64,000 nt of DNA from Bacteroidota bacterium (GCA_030692515.1 JAUXZS010000020.1:124001-188000), one strand, 5' to 3'. Numbered from the stretch's first letter, positions 47,094 to 56,597 are shown. The notes: a model not told the origin generated them from the sequence alone. Numbers and translations are program-made.

Positions 47094-48845
47094 ATGAAAA
47101 AAGCTAACGCATCCCTTTACTTATTCTTTTTATTAATTTCTATAAATATCAAAGCTTTAGATCATCCTAAATGGTCGCGTTTTGATTCAGAAATATTTGC
47201 AAAAGCAAAAAAAGAAAATAAACTAGTGTTACTACATTTACGCGCAAATTGGTGTCATTGGTGCCATGTAATGGAAGAAAAAACATATGCGTTGCCGAAA
47301 ATTATTTCATATCTCAATAAAAATTATATTGCTTGCATGGAAGATCATGACGAGCGACAAGACCTAACAAGTTTATATAGCGACTATGGTTGGCCCGCTA
47401 CTATTGTATTTGACGGTAATGGTAACGAACTAATGAAAGAACCAGGATACATTCCTGCCGATGAACTTTTAGAAAAACTACAAGCTTTAAAAAAGAAACC
47501 AGTGCCTTTAAGCAAAGGTCGTGTTGAAGCTGATTATAAAACAACAACAGAAAGCTCAATTAAAAATTCACTGAACGAATTAAAAAAAATGTTTAATAAT
47601 TCATTAGATCGCGAAACAGGTGGTTTTAATTTCGGGCAAAAGTATATTGAGTTTGATACATTTGAATACGCCTTCACACATTTTAAAACAGATACCTCAT
47701 TAAAAAAATGGTTAAAAATTACGGTAGATAATTCAACTGGTATATACGATAACGCTTGGGGAGGTGTATATCAATATTCTACCAATAATGATTGGAATCA
47801 TGTACATTTTGAAAAATTATTATTTATACAGGCGCGTTACATAAAAATGTATTGTTGGTACTACAAATTATTTGGTGATGTTGAAGCTTTAAAGAAAGCA
47901 GAGGGTATTGTAAAATATGTAAACCGCTTTTTAAAATCACCAACGGGTGGTTATTATAACGCTCAGGATGCTGATCTTATTCCTGGAGAAAAAGCACAAG
48001 ATTATTTTGAGTTAAACGACGTTGAAAGAATAAAAAAAGGAATTCCTGCAATAGATAAAAGCGTTTATACTAGCGATAATGCTCAATATGCGGAAGCCTT
48101 AACAATTTTGTGGGCAACAAGTGGAAACGACGTTTATTTAAAAGATGCCACAACAACAGTTGATTTCATAAAAACAAAACGTAAACAAAATAACACCTAC
48201 ATGCATGGCGAAAACTATTCAGCCACCACTTCTTTAAAAGACAATAGTGCTATGTTAAAAACATTAATGTTATTATACCGTGCCACTCAAAATGAGCTGT
48301 ATCATAAAGAAGCAAAGCAACTAATAAAAGAAATAGCTAGCAATTTTAATTCGGGTAAAGGTTATTTTTATACATATATTGGGAATAGCGCCATTAAAAG
48401 CACATACAACGTTTCTGAAAATATTGATATTGCACGATTATTAAATTACGCTTCACACTTTTTTTATGAACCAGAATATAAAAAACCCGGACAAGAAATT
48501 ATTAATTTTTTAACTACTGAAACTGTCTTAAATACTTTATCAACTGAACCAGGCATTTTAAGCGCTGCCGAAGAACTAAGCTACGAACCTATTAATGCAG
48601 CATTGATGCTAAAAAAAGATGAATCCTTAACGCCCGATTATTTAAGAGAGACAATTGCTTTTCCACGCTTTTATTTTAACAGCGTTATTTATAATAAAGA
48701 AACTGTTATAGAAGACAAGAAAGATTTGTTTGACTCTTTTGAAGACAATTTTATGGTACTTTGCACATCTTCTTATTGCAGCTCACCGCTATTTAATATA
48801 AAAGATTTTACTGAGTTTATGTATAAAAGAGTTTTAGAAAAGTAA
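47094..48845 (+). CDS. exported thioredoxin-fold protein fused to a six-hairpin-like domain (DUF255/YyaL-like)
   Basis: The ATG at 47094 gives 583 residues with a signal peptide (to about residue 21, NIKA); an in-frame TTG at 47085 falls inside the -7 box and is rejected. The thioredoxin-like part (about 25-145) has the motif ANWCHWCHVMEEKTY with C54 and C57, which is characteristic of the DUF255/SSP411 family, and the cis-proline site GWPAT. The remaining 430 residues are helical repeats like those of (alpha/alpha)6 glycosidase barrels (GGFNFGQKYIEFDTFEYA, GGYYNAQDADL). Most relatives are cytoplasmic; the leader sequence here puts the redox centre in the periplasm. The substrate is unknown. 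Confidence 0.85.
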   Translation: MKKANASLYLFFLLISINIKALDHPKWSRFDSEIFAKAKKENKLVLLHLRANWCHWCHVMEEKTYALPKIISYLNKNYIACMEDHDERQDLTSLYSDYGWPATIVFDGNGNELMKEPGYIPADELLEKLQALKKKPVPLSKGRVEADYKTTTESSIKNSLNELKKMFNNSLDRETGGFNFGQKYIEFDTFEYAFTHFKTDTSLKKWLKITVDNSTGIYDNAWGGVYQYSTNNDWNHVHFEKLLFIQARYIKMYCWYYKLFGDVEALKKAEGIVKYVNRFLKSPTGGYYNAQDADLIPGEKAQDYFELNDVERIKKGIPAIDKSVYTSDNAQYAEALTILWATSGNDVYLKDATTTVDFIKTKRKQNNTYMHGENYSATTSLKDNSAMLKTLMLLYRATQNELYHKEAKQLIKEIASNFNSGKGYFYTYIGNSAIKSTYNVSENIDIARLLNYASHFFYEPEYKKPGQEIINFLTTETVLNTLSTEPGILSAAEELSYEPINAALMLKKDESLTPDYLRETIAFPRFYFNSVIYNKETVIEDKKDLFDSFEDNFMVLCTSSYCSSPLFNIKDFTEFMYKRVLEK

Positions 48846-48966
48846 TTTAGCATTAAATCATATTCTTAAGTCCCTGTTAAAACAGTCCTTTCATTTGGAA
48901 AAGAATTTGGGCTGCGACTAACATTCCTTAACAAAAGTCCAAACCAAAAAACTTTATCTTTACAAG

Positions 48967-49305
48967 ATGAAATGGAATCATATTACCGATATAAAACAAC
49001 TTGATGTTATTAATCAAGAATCTACTACTCAAAAAATATTACTATTTAAACATAGTACCCGTTGTAGTATTAGTGATGCAGCTTTAGGAAGAATGGAAAG
49101 AAAATGGAAGGATGAAAATTCGGAAATTTTAAAACCATATTATTTAGATCTAATAGCGCATCGTGATATTTCAAATCAAATTGCAGAAAACTACAATGTA
49201 ATGCATGAATCGCCACAAGCTTTAATTATTTCAAATGGTAAATGCATTTTTTCACAAACCCATATGAATATTAATTTAGATGAAATCTTGGAAATTACAA
49301 AGTAA
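48967..49305 (+). CDS. ytxJ: YtxJ-type monothiol bacilliredoxin
   Basis: The 112-residue thioredoxin-fold protein has a single active cysteine in FKHSTRCSISDAAL, the hallmark of YtxJ (DUF2847), and the cis-Pro motif HESPQALII. YtxJ proteins remove bacillithiol from proteins, so the gene suggests that this organism makes bacillithiol, as many Bacteroidota do. It follows the DUF255-type gene by 121 bases. A weak -7 match (TATCTTTA at 48955) lies 4 bases before the ATG. Confidence 0.88.
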   Translation: MKWNHITDIKQLDVINQESTTQKILLFKHSTRCSISDAALGRMERKWKDENSEILKPYYLDLIAHRDISNQIAENYNVMHESPQALIISNGKCIFSQTHMNINLDEILEITK

Positions 49306-49389
49306 AAACAAACATTATAATTTTAAGATAAGGAGATTTAATAATGCGAATTCTTATGTACTGAAGGAAATAATTTAAAATAAAAGGAT

Positions 49390-50115
<726 letters not shown>

Positions 50116-50122
50116 TTAAATA

Positions 50123-50155
50123 GTAAAAAAAAATCCCGACTAAAGGGTCGGGATT
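50123..50155 (-). terminator. intrinsic terminator after tsf
   Basis: On the minus strand the stem AATCCCGAC/GTCGGGATT with loop CCTTTA is followed by a T run (A run at 50124-50133 on plus). It lies between the tsf stop and the pyrH start, so pyrH depends on readthrough or an unseen promoter. Confidence 0.85.
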
Positions 50156-50164
50156 CTAAAATTA

Positions 50165-50989
50165 TTAAGATAATGAATAACGCTTTAAGGCGGAAACCGT
50201 TAGGTCTTTTTCTACGCTTTGTAAAAACTGACGAACGGTCATTTTATTATCGATAAAGTATTCTTGATTTAATAACGTAGAATCTTTATAGAATTTATTT
50301 AATTTACCTTGAGCAATTTTCTCAACCATGTCTTCTGGTTTACCTTCAGCTCGCGTAGTTTCGCGTGCAATCTCTAACTCACGATTAATCACCGTAGAAT
50401 CCACATCATCTTTATCAATAGCAACCGGTGCCATTGCTGCTGCTTGCATTGCAATATTTTTAGCAACCTCGGTTGAAACTTGTTTATTAAAACCAATTGC
50501 AACCGCTAAACGATTTCCTGGATGAATATACCCCACAACTTGTTCAGCTTTAATAACGTTATAAAAACCAATATCGATTTTCTCTCCAATTTTACCAATT
50601 TGCTCCATAAATTTATCACCAATAGAAAGCGAACCTTCGTAAGGCAATGCTTTTAATTCGTCAATTGAAGTTGGTTGTTTTGCTAAAGCAACTCCAGCCA
50701 CAGTATCTGCGAATTTAATAAAGTCGGCATTTTGAGCCACGAAATCAGTTTCGCAATTAACACTTATTACAACTGCAGTTTTATTATCCGAGGAAGTTTT
50801 AGCTAATACTACGCCTTCTTTTGCATCTCTATCTGCACGGTTAGCAGCAACTTTTGCTCCTTTTTTACGCAAAAAATCCACAGCGGCTTCAAAATCGCCA
50901 TTGCTTTCTTCTAATGCTTTTTTACAATCCATCATACCAGCACCTGTTTGCTGACGTAACTTATTAACTTCTGCTGCTGTAATAGCCAT
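50165..50989 (-). CDS. tsf: elongation factor Ts
   Basis: The 274-residue protein exchanges GDP for GTP on EF-Tu. The N-terminal UBA-like domain (VNKLRQQTGAGMMDCKKALEE), the core NCETDFVAQN and the C-terminal helices are intact. It lies downstream of rpsB in the minus-strand operon and is followed by a strong terminator. Confidence 0.98.
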   Translation of the reverse strand: MAITAAEVNKLRQQTGAGMMDCKKALEESNGDFEAAVDFLRKKGAKVAANRADRDAKEGVVLAKTSSDNKTAVVISVNCETDFVAQNADFIKFADTVAGVALAKQPTSIDELKALPYEGSLSIGDKFMEQIGKIGEKIDIGFYNVIKAEQVVGYIHPGNRLAVAIGFNKQVSTEVAKNIAMQAAAMAPVAIDKDDVDSTVINRELEIARETTRAEGKPEDMVEKIAQGKLNKFYKDSTLLNQEYFIDNKMTVRQFLQSVEKDLTVSALKRYSLS

Positions 50990-51026
50990 GTTTGATAATT
51001 TTTAGTTGTTATTTATACTATTTTAC

Positions 51027-51060
51027 AAAAAAAACGGTCAGCCTGATTACAGAATGACCG
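51027..51060 (-). terminator. terminator-like hairpin between rpsB and tsf
   Basis: On the minus strand CGGTCA pairs with TGACCG around a 14-base loop, followed by TTTTTTTT. As rpsB and tsf are normally cotranscribed, this is likely an attenuator giving more S2 than EF-Ts. Confidence 0.65.
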
Positions 51061-51082
51061 CTTTTAAATATTATTAGATTAA

Positions 51083-51937
51083 TTATTTTTTTGCAGTCGT
51101 AACTCTACGACGTGGTTTTTTTGCTCCACCTTTTTCTTCTTCTTCAGCCGCACCTTTAATTACAGCGCCATCAGCTAATTCCTCAGCCTCATGTGCACTA
51201 AACTCTTTAGTATCTGATTCTTCAGTATTCCCAGCTTCTTTATCCATTTTACGATCAGATAAACCTTCTTTAATTGCAGCTGCCATTAAATCAATAATGT
51301 ATGCAATAGAAGTTGAGGCATCATCATTTGCAGGAATAACGTAATCCACTAAATTTGGATTAGAGTTAGTATCTACAATTGCAAAAGTTGGAATATTTAA
51401 ACGTTTTGCTTCTGCAACAGCGATATGTTCTTTTGTAATATCAACAATAAATAATGCCGCTGGTAAACGAGACAAGTCAGAGATTGAACCAAAGTTAATT
51501 TCTAATTTTGCACGCTCACGAGAAAATTGCAAACGCTCTCTCTTTGAAATATTCACGAAAGTACCATCAGACGTCATTTTATCAATTTGACTCATACGAC
51601 GAACAGACTTACGAATTGTTGCAAAGTTAGTTAACATACCACCTGGCCAACGCTCAGTAACATAAGGCATGTTAATTGCTTTAACTCTTTCTGCAACGAT
51701 ATCCTTTGCTTGCTTTTTTGTAGCAACAAATAATATTTTGCGACCAGAACGCACAATTTGTTTTAAAGCTTCAGCAGCTTCGTCGATTTTTACAATGGTT
51801 TTGTTTAAGTCAATAATATGTATACCATTTTTTTCGGCATAAATATAAGGAGCCATTGCTGGATTCCATTTGCTTTTAAGGTGACCAAAATGTGCACCTG
51901 TTTCAAGTAATTCGTTAAATGTTGTTCTTGCTGACAT
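51083..51937 (-). CDS. rpsB: 30S ribosomal protein S2
   Basis: The ATG at 51937 (MSARTTFNELLETGAHFGH) gives 284 residues and is the family's usual start; a longer frame to 52030 would run into rpsI and is rejected. The S2 signatures GGMLTNFATIRKSV and HIAVAEAKRLNIPTFAIVDTN are present. The last 55 residues form an extension, first acidic (about 230-270) and then basic (KKPRRRVTTAKK), which is longer than in E. coli S2. In Bacteroidota, S2 and its partners bS21/bS18 help hide or free the anti-Shine-Dalgarno end of 16S rRNA. Confidence 0.96.
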   Translation of the reverse strand: MSARTTFNELLETGAHFGHLKSKWNPAMAPYIYAEKNGIHIIDLNKTIVKIDEAAEALKQIVRSGRKILFVATKKQAKDIVAERVKAINMPYVTERWPGGMLTNFATIRKSVRRMSQIDKMTSDGTFVNISKRERLQFSRERAKLEINFGSISDLSRLPAALFIVDITKEHIAVAEAKRLNIPTFAIVDTNSNPNLVDYVIPANDDASTSIAYIIDLMAAAIKEGLSDRKMDKEAGNTEESDTKEFSAHEAEELADGAVIKGAAEEEEKGGAKKPRRRVTTAKK

Positions 51938-51968
51938 TTGTATATTCTCTTCTTTTTTAAATCTAATA

Positions 51969-52355
51969 TTAACGTTTGCTGAATTGGAAACGAGCACGAG
52001 CTTTTTTCTGACCGAATTTCTTACGTTCAACCATACGTGGATCGCGAGTAATTAAACCTGCAGCACGTAAATCCTTTTTTAATTCTGCATTCATTTCAAC
52101 TAATGCTTTTGCAATTGCCAAACGAATTGCTTGTGATTGACCAGTTACTCCACCACCTGCAACGTTTACTTTTACATCATAACCCTCTAAAGCGTTTGAA
52201 ACTTTTAAAGATTGTGTTACATAAAAGTGTAATGTTGGAGTTTTAAAGTATTCTTTATAATCTCTTCCGTTTACTTCAATTTTACCGCTTCCTGGTGTTA
52301 CGTAAGCGCGAGCTACTGAAGTTTTTCTGCGACCAGATGTGTTTATTACTTCCAT
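51969..52355 (-). CDS. rpsI: 30S ribosomal protein S9
   Basis: The 128-residue protein begins MEVINTSGRRKTSVARAYV and ends in the conserved basic tail KKFGQKKARARFQFSKR, whose last arginine contacts the P-site tRNA. It follows rplM by 13 bases, the invariant rplM-rpsI pairing. Confidence 0.98.
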   Translation of the reverse strand: MEVINTSGRRKTSVARAYVTPGSGKIEVNGRDYKEYFKTPTLHFYVTQSLKVSNALEGYDVKVNVAGGGVTGQSQAIRLAIAKALVEMNAELKKDLRAAGLITRDPRMVERKKFGQKKARARFQFSKR

Positions 52356-52368
52356 TTAATTATATAAA

Positions 52369-52824
52369 TTACTTAATTTTACTTAAATCTACTTTTTTAG
52401 GCTGTTGCGCATCATGACCATGGTCAGTTCCAGCAAAAATACGCACGTTCGTGTTTAATTCACGACCTAATGGACCTTTTGGCAACATACCATGAATAGC
52501 ATGTGTTAAAATCTCAGTAGGCTTTTTAGCCATTAATTCCTTTGGAGAAGTAAAACGCTGACCACCTTGGTACCCAGTGTAGCGAACGTATTCTTTATCA
52601 GTAAATTTTTTACCGGTAAAGCGAACTTTCTCAGCATTAATAATGATAACATTACTTCCTGCATCTGCATGCGGGGTATAGCTGGTTTTATGCTTCCCAC
52701 GTAATAACATGGCTACTTTAGAAGCTAGTCTTCCAACCACTTCATTTTCAGCGTCAACCAACAACCACTCCTTCTCTGCAGAAGCTTTATTGGCAAATTT
52801 TGTTTTATAACTTAATGCGTCCAC
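52369..52824 (-). CDS. rplM: 50S ribosomal protein L13
   Basis: The 151-residue protein contains the L13 signature HAIHGMLPKGPLGRELNTNVRIFAG. It is an early-assembly protein. It is the first gene of the minus-strand operon rplM-rpsI-rpsB-tsf-pyrH and has a well-formed promoter 40-70 bases upstream. Confidence 0.98.
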   Translation of the reverse strand: MDALSYKTKFANKASAEKEWLLVDAENEVVGRLASKVAMLLRGKHKTSYTPHADAGSNVIIINAEKVRFTGKKFTDKEYVRYTGYQGGQRFTSPKELMAKKPTEILTHAIHGMLPKGPLGRELNTNVRIFAGTDHGHDAQQPKKVDLSKIK

Positions 52825-52863
52825 TTTATAATTTTTTTAGTCTTTTCCTTAAATTAAGGGGTG

Positions 52864-52894
52864 CAAATGTATGAAGTTTTTTGGAAACAACAAA
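52864..52894 (-). promoter_or_regulatory. Bacteroidota promoter of rplM operon
   Basis: On the minus strand TTTG (52894-52891), a 19-base gap and TACATTTG (52871-52864) match the consensus exactly. The expected start of transcription (about 52860) falls at the edge of the small palindrome CCTTAAATTAAGG (52847-52859). Confidence 0.8.
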
Positions 52895-52987
52895 TTATTT
52901 CTAAAAATAAATGAGCAATTATACTATGTTTTTAACAATTAACTAACTCCAATCTATTTTAAGGATATAAATTTAATACTTTTAACC

Positions 52988-54343
52988 GTGCTAAAACAGA
53001 TAAACTTACTTTTTTTGTTGTTACCATTTGTGGGTTTTGGGCAAGACAACACTCTTGATTCCCTTAAGTTTGCTCTAAAAGAGGCCAAACACGACTCTAC
53101 TCGCTGCAGAATTTTAAGTGCGCTTGTTGAAAATGAATATAATGAAAAAATTTGGCCCCTGTATAATGAACAGTTATTTGTTTTAAGCAAAAAAAACATT
53201 GAAAAATCAGTTTCGGATAGGGAGAAAAAAATCTTTTTAGTCTTTTTTGCAAATGCCAATAATAATAAAGGATTTCTTGCTCAAGAGCATGGCGATATTA
53301 ATCTTGCCCTAGAATGTTATTTTACATCACTAAAAATATTAGACCAAACTAAAAACAAAAAAGAAAAGGCTGTTACAATAAACAATATCGCCTATATCTA
53401 CTCGCATCAAGGTGAAACTAATAAAGCGCTCGAGTTCGTTAACAGAGCTTTAAAAATACAAAAAGAGATTAATGATAGTGCCGGCATAGCTTTTTCCTAT
53501 AATAATTTAGGGAATTTGTATAAAAACAAAAAAGAAATTGAAAGGTGCTTAAATTACTTCTCACTTTCATTAGAGTTACAAAAAAAAATAAATAATAAAG
53601 AAGGAATCTCTGTTGCGCTTTCAAACATAGGCGAAATTTATGTTCTGCAAGGAAATTCACAAAAGGGCTTAGATTATGTTAAACAAGCATTAAAAATAAG
53701 GGAGGAAATGAAAGACCTTGATGGGGTAGCTTATAATTTAAACTCATTGGCAAATATTATGTACGACTTAGGGCAATATAAAGAGGCTCTAAATTATAGC
53801 TCGCGGAGTTTTAAAATTGCAAACGAAATTAGATATATTGAGAATATTAGAAACTCATCAAAAATTCTCTACAAAATTTATAAAAATCAAAATAATAGCC
53901 AAAAAGCTTTAAAAATGTTTGAACTCTATATAAAAATGCACGACAGTATAAATAATGAAACAATTAGAAAATCTTCTATAAAAACACAAATGCTATACGA
54001 ATATCAAAAAAAATCTTTTGCAGATAGCGTTAAAATAGCTGAAGAAAAAAAAATAACTACTCTGCAATTAAAACAAGAAGCTAGTCAACGCTATTTTTTA
54101 TATGGTGGGCTCAGTGTAACTGCTTTACTTGGATTATTTATGGTTAATAGATTTAGAATAACCAACAAACAAAAAAAATTAATTACAGAACAAAAGAAAC
54201 TAGTTGAACAACAAAAACAGGTTGTAGAAGAAAAACAGAAAGAAATTTTGGATAGTATTAGGTATGCAAAAAGGATACAAATAAGTTTATTACCTAGCGA
54301 GAAATATTTAGATCGAATCTTTAATAAAAAAATTGATGAATAA
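52988..54343 (+). CDS. TPR membrane protein ending at the SpoIIE linker (first of tandem pair)
   Basis: The protein has 451 residues from a GTG at 52988. A signal peptide to about 19 (LPFVGFGQ) is followed by about six TPR units (about 95-330; repeated patterns NNIAYIYSHQGETNKALEF, NNLGNLYKNKKE). A transmembrane helix lies near 372-390, then a cytoplasmic coiled coil rich in Lys/Gln/Glu that ends KEILDSIRYAKRIQISLLPSE plus about 14 residues. In the common Bacteroidota sensor architecture this linker leads into a SpoIIE/PP2C phosphatase domain, but here the protein simply stops. It overlaps the next gene by 8 bases. It is likely a periplasmic TPR sensor that lacks its output domain; it is not obviously a pseudogene. 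Confidence 0.8.
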   Translation: MLKQINLLFLLLPFVGFGQDNTLDSLKFALKEAKHDSTRCRILSALVENEYNEKIWPLYNEQLFVLSKKNIEKSVSDREKKIFLVFFANANNNKGFLAQEHGDINLALECYFTSLKILDQTKNKKEKAVTINNIAYIYSHQGETNKALEFVNRALKIQKEINDSAGIAFSYNNLGNLYKNKKEIERCLNYFSLSLELQKKINNKEGISVALSNIGEIYVLQGNSQKGLDYVKQALKIREEMKDLDGVAYNLNSLANIMYDLGQYKEALNYSSRSFKIANEIRYIENIRNSSKILYKIYKNQNNSQKALKMFELYIKMHDSINNETIRKSSIKTQMLYEYQKKSFADSVKIAEEKKITTLQLKQEASQRYFLYGGLSVTALLGLFMVNRFRITNKQKKLITEQKKLVEQQKQVVEEKQKEILDSIRYAKRIQISLLPSEKYLDRIFNKKIDE

Positions 54344-55820
54344 ATTTTCAATATATTTATTTCTTCTTTTGCTTTCTTTAAATTGCGAACGATTATTAGG
54401 ACAAAGTAAAAGAATCGATTCCCTTATTCAGGCAATAAAAACTGCAAAACATGATACCACTCGATGTTATATTCTGAACACAATTGTTGAATCTTATGCT
54501 GAAGAAAGTATTTGGGTGAAATACAATTTGCAAATGAAAGATCTTGCAGAGAAAAATTTAAAAAACCTTGACACCAAAGACTCATTAATCAAAAAAAAAT
54601 TTTTCAAATATCTGTCTTTGGCATTAAATAATTCTGGCTATCATAGTGACTCAAAAGGCAATATACCTGAAGCGATTGAGTATTATCACCGAAGTTTAGA
54701 TATTATGACGCAAATTGATAATAAGGAAGGTATTGCTGTTTGCTTAAATAATATTGGTTTTGTTTATGATAGCCAAGGTAGCATTGCGCAGGCATTAGAT
54801 TACTATAGTAAAAGCCTTAAAATACAGGAGCAGTTAGGCAATAAAAGGGGTATTGCCCAATCTTATAACAACATTGCTAGTATTTATGAGCACCAGAACG
54901 ACATCGAAAAAGCGCTTGATTATTATAACCAAAGTTTGAAACTCAAAATAACTGTTAATGATAAACTAGGAACCGCAACTACCCTTAACAATATTGGACA
55001 TATTTATATTTTAAAAAAAGACATTAATAAGGCCATACTATACTTTCAAAAAAGTTTAAATATACATACGCAGTTAAAGAACTATAGTGGTATCTCAATA
55101 ACCTTATCCAACATTGCCGAAACATATCAGATTGTTGGTAATTACGAGAAGGCGCTAAATCTCTATTCTGAAAGTTTACTTAATGCCCGGCAAGCTGATG
55201 ATAAAGAATCAATTTTAACGGCATTATATGCCATAGGCAATGTTTATTACCTTAAAGGAGATTATAGAAAAGCATTACAATTTGTATTACCAAGTGTTGA
55301 GGAAAACAAAAAAATTGGTTATGCAGAAAACGCAAAAGGTTCCGCACTACTCTTATACTTTATATATAGTTCCTTAAAAGATTATAAAAATGCTTTATTG
55401 AATTACGAGCAATATATTCTCATGCGCGACAGCATAACAAATCATGAAACACGCAAAGCAAGTATAAAATCGCAACTTAAATATGAGTACGAGAAAAAAG
55501 CTGCGGCAGATAGCATTAAAGTTGTAGAAGAAAAAAAACTTGTGGCAGTTAAACTAAACCAAGAAAAAAATCAACGCTACGCATTATATGGTGGCATTGG
55601 CTTAGTTGCAATATTTGCAATTTTTATGGCAAACAGATTTAGAGTAACAAGCAAACAAAAAAACATTATTGAAAGCCAGAAAAAAATTGTAGAAAATCAA
55701 AAATACTTAGTGGAAGAAAAACAAAAAGAAATTTTAGACAGTATTAGGTATGCAAAAAGGATACAAACAAGTTTATTACCAAGCGAGAAATATTTAGAAA
55801 AGCATATTCCAAAAGGCTAA
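54336..55820 (+). CDS. TPR membrane protein ending at the SpoIIE linker (second of tandem pair)
   Basis: Starting at the ATG at 54336, the protein has 494 residues and is a paralogue of the preceding one. It has a signal peptide (SLNCERLLGQ), about seven to eight TPR units (about 100-375; LNNIGFVYDSQGSIAQALDY and repeats), one transmembrane helix near 420-437 and a coiled coil ending KEILDSIRYAKRIQTSLLPSE with a 10-residue tail. It too ends where a SpoIIE domain would start. The last 80 bases of linker DNA closely match those of the upstream gene. Its stop overlaps that of the converging TatD gene by 4 bases. The overlap of start and stop codons with the first gene indicates coupled translation, so the two may form a heteromeric sensor. 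Confidence 0.8.
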   Translation: MNKFSIYLFLLLLSLNCERLLGQSKRIDSLIQAIKTAKHDTTRCYILNTIVESYAEESIWVKYNLQMKDLAEKNLKNLDTKDSLIKKKFFKYLSLALNNSGYHSDSKGNIPEAIEYYHRSLDIMTQIDNKEGIAVCLNNIGFVYDSQGSIAQALDYYSKSLKIQEQLGNKRGIAQSYNNIASIYEHQNDIEKALDYYNQSLKLKITVNDKLGTATTLNNIGHIYILKKDINKAILYFQKSLNIHTQLKNYSGISITLSNIAETYQIVGNYEKALNLYSESLLNARQADDKESILTALYAIGNVYYLKGDYRKALQFVLPSVEENKKIGYAENAKGSALLLYFIYSSLKDYKNALLNYEQYILMRDSITNHETRKASIKSQLKYEYEKKAAADSIKVVEEKKLVAVKLNQEKNQRYALYGGIGLVAIFAIFMANRFRVTSKQKNIIESQKKIVENQKYLVEEKQKEILDSIRYAKRIQTSLLPSEKYLEKHIPKG

Positions 55821-56581
55821 TCCATAAAAATAAATTGTGCGTTTTTACTTGTTATTGTTGCAACGTCATTTATAGAAACATTTTTAATCTCTGATAACTT
55901 CTTAGCTACTTCTAATAAGTGCGTTGGCTCGTTTCTTTTTCCTCTAAAGGGAACGGGAGCTAAATAGGGGGCATCTGTTTCTAAAACCAAATGCTTCAAG
56001 TCAATTTGCTCAACAACTTTATCTAAACCAGAGTTCTTAAAAGTAAGCACCCCTCCTATTCCTAATTTAAAATTATCTAATGCAATAATTTTATTGGCCT
56101 GCTCTAAATTTCCTGAAAAACAATGGAAAATAGCTTTCGGTAATTTTTTAAAAGAAATAAGAATCTCATAAATTTCATCAAAAGCATCCCTACAATGAAT
56201 AACAATTGGATAATTATATTCTAATGCCCATTTTATTTGCAACTCAAAAGCATGTAGCTGTTCTTTTAAAAAAGTTTTATCCCAATATAAATCAATTCCT
56301 ATTTCTCCAATAGCAGAATATTTTCTCTTTTCAAGCCAGCTCCTTACAATAGCTAACTCTTCTTTTACAGTTGCATTTACACTGCACGGATGTAATCCCA
56401 TCATAGCAAAACAATTCTCTGGAAACTCTTTTTCTAACTTATGCAAACCATCAATAGAGGTAGAATCTATATTTGGTAAATAAAATTTAGAAATTCCGTT
56501 ATTGATTGCTTTTTGAATTAATGCAGTTCTATCTCCATCAAATTCTGAAGCGTAAAGATGGGTATGTGTGTCTGTTATCAA
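55817..56581 (-). CDS. tatD: TatD family metal-dependent hydrolase
   Basis: The 254-residue TIM-barrel enzyme has metal ligands in the N-terminal HTH (H6 and H8), GEIGIDLYWD, IVIHCRDAF, FHCFSG and ETDAPYLAP. TatD proteins are 3'-5' DNases active on damaged DNA; some relatives also act as D-aminoacyl-tRNA deacylases or on RNA. It lies 16 bases after the TetR gene on the same strand. Confidence 0.93.
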   Translation of the reverse strand: MITDTHTHLYASEFDGDRTALIQKAINNGISKFYLPNIDSTSIDGLHKLEKEFPENCFAMMGLHPCSVNATVKEELAIVRSWLEKRKYSAIGEIGIDLYWDKTFLKEQLHAFELQIKWALEYNYPIVIHCRDAFDEIYEILISFKKLPKAIFHCFSGNLEQANKIIALDNFKLGIGGVLTFKNSGLDKVVEQIDLKHLVLETDAPYLAPVPFRGKRNEPTHLLEVAKKLSEIKNVSINDVATITSKNAQFIFMD

Positions 56582-56597
56582 ATTAATTCCTAAATAA

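Noticed and set aside
51938-52030. N-terminal extension of rpsB
   Set aside because: It would overlap rpsI and does not match S2; the ATG at 51937 gives the standard N-terminus.
54336-54343. Frameshift joining the two TPR genes into one broken gene
   Set aside because: Each has its own signal peptide, TPR set, membrane helix and linker; the overlap is a normal stop/start overlap.
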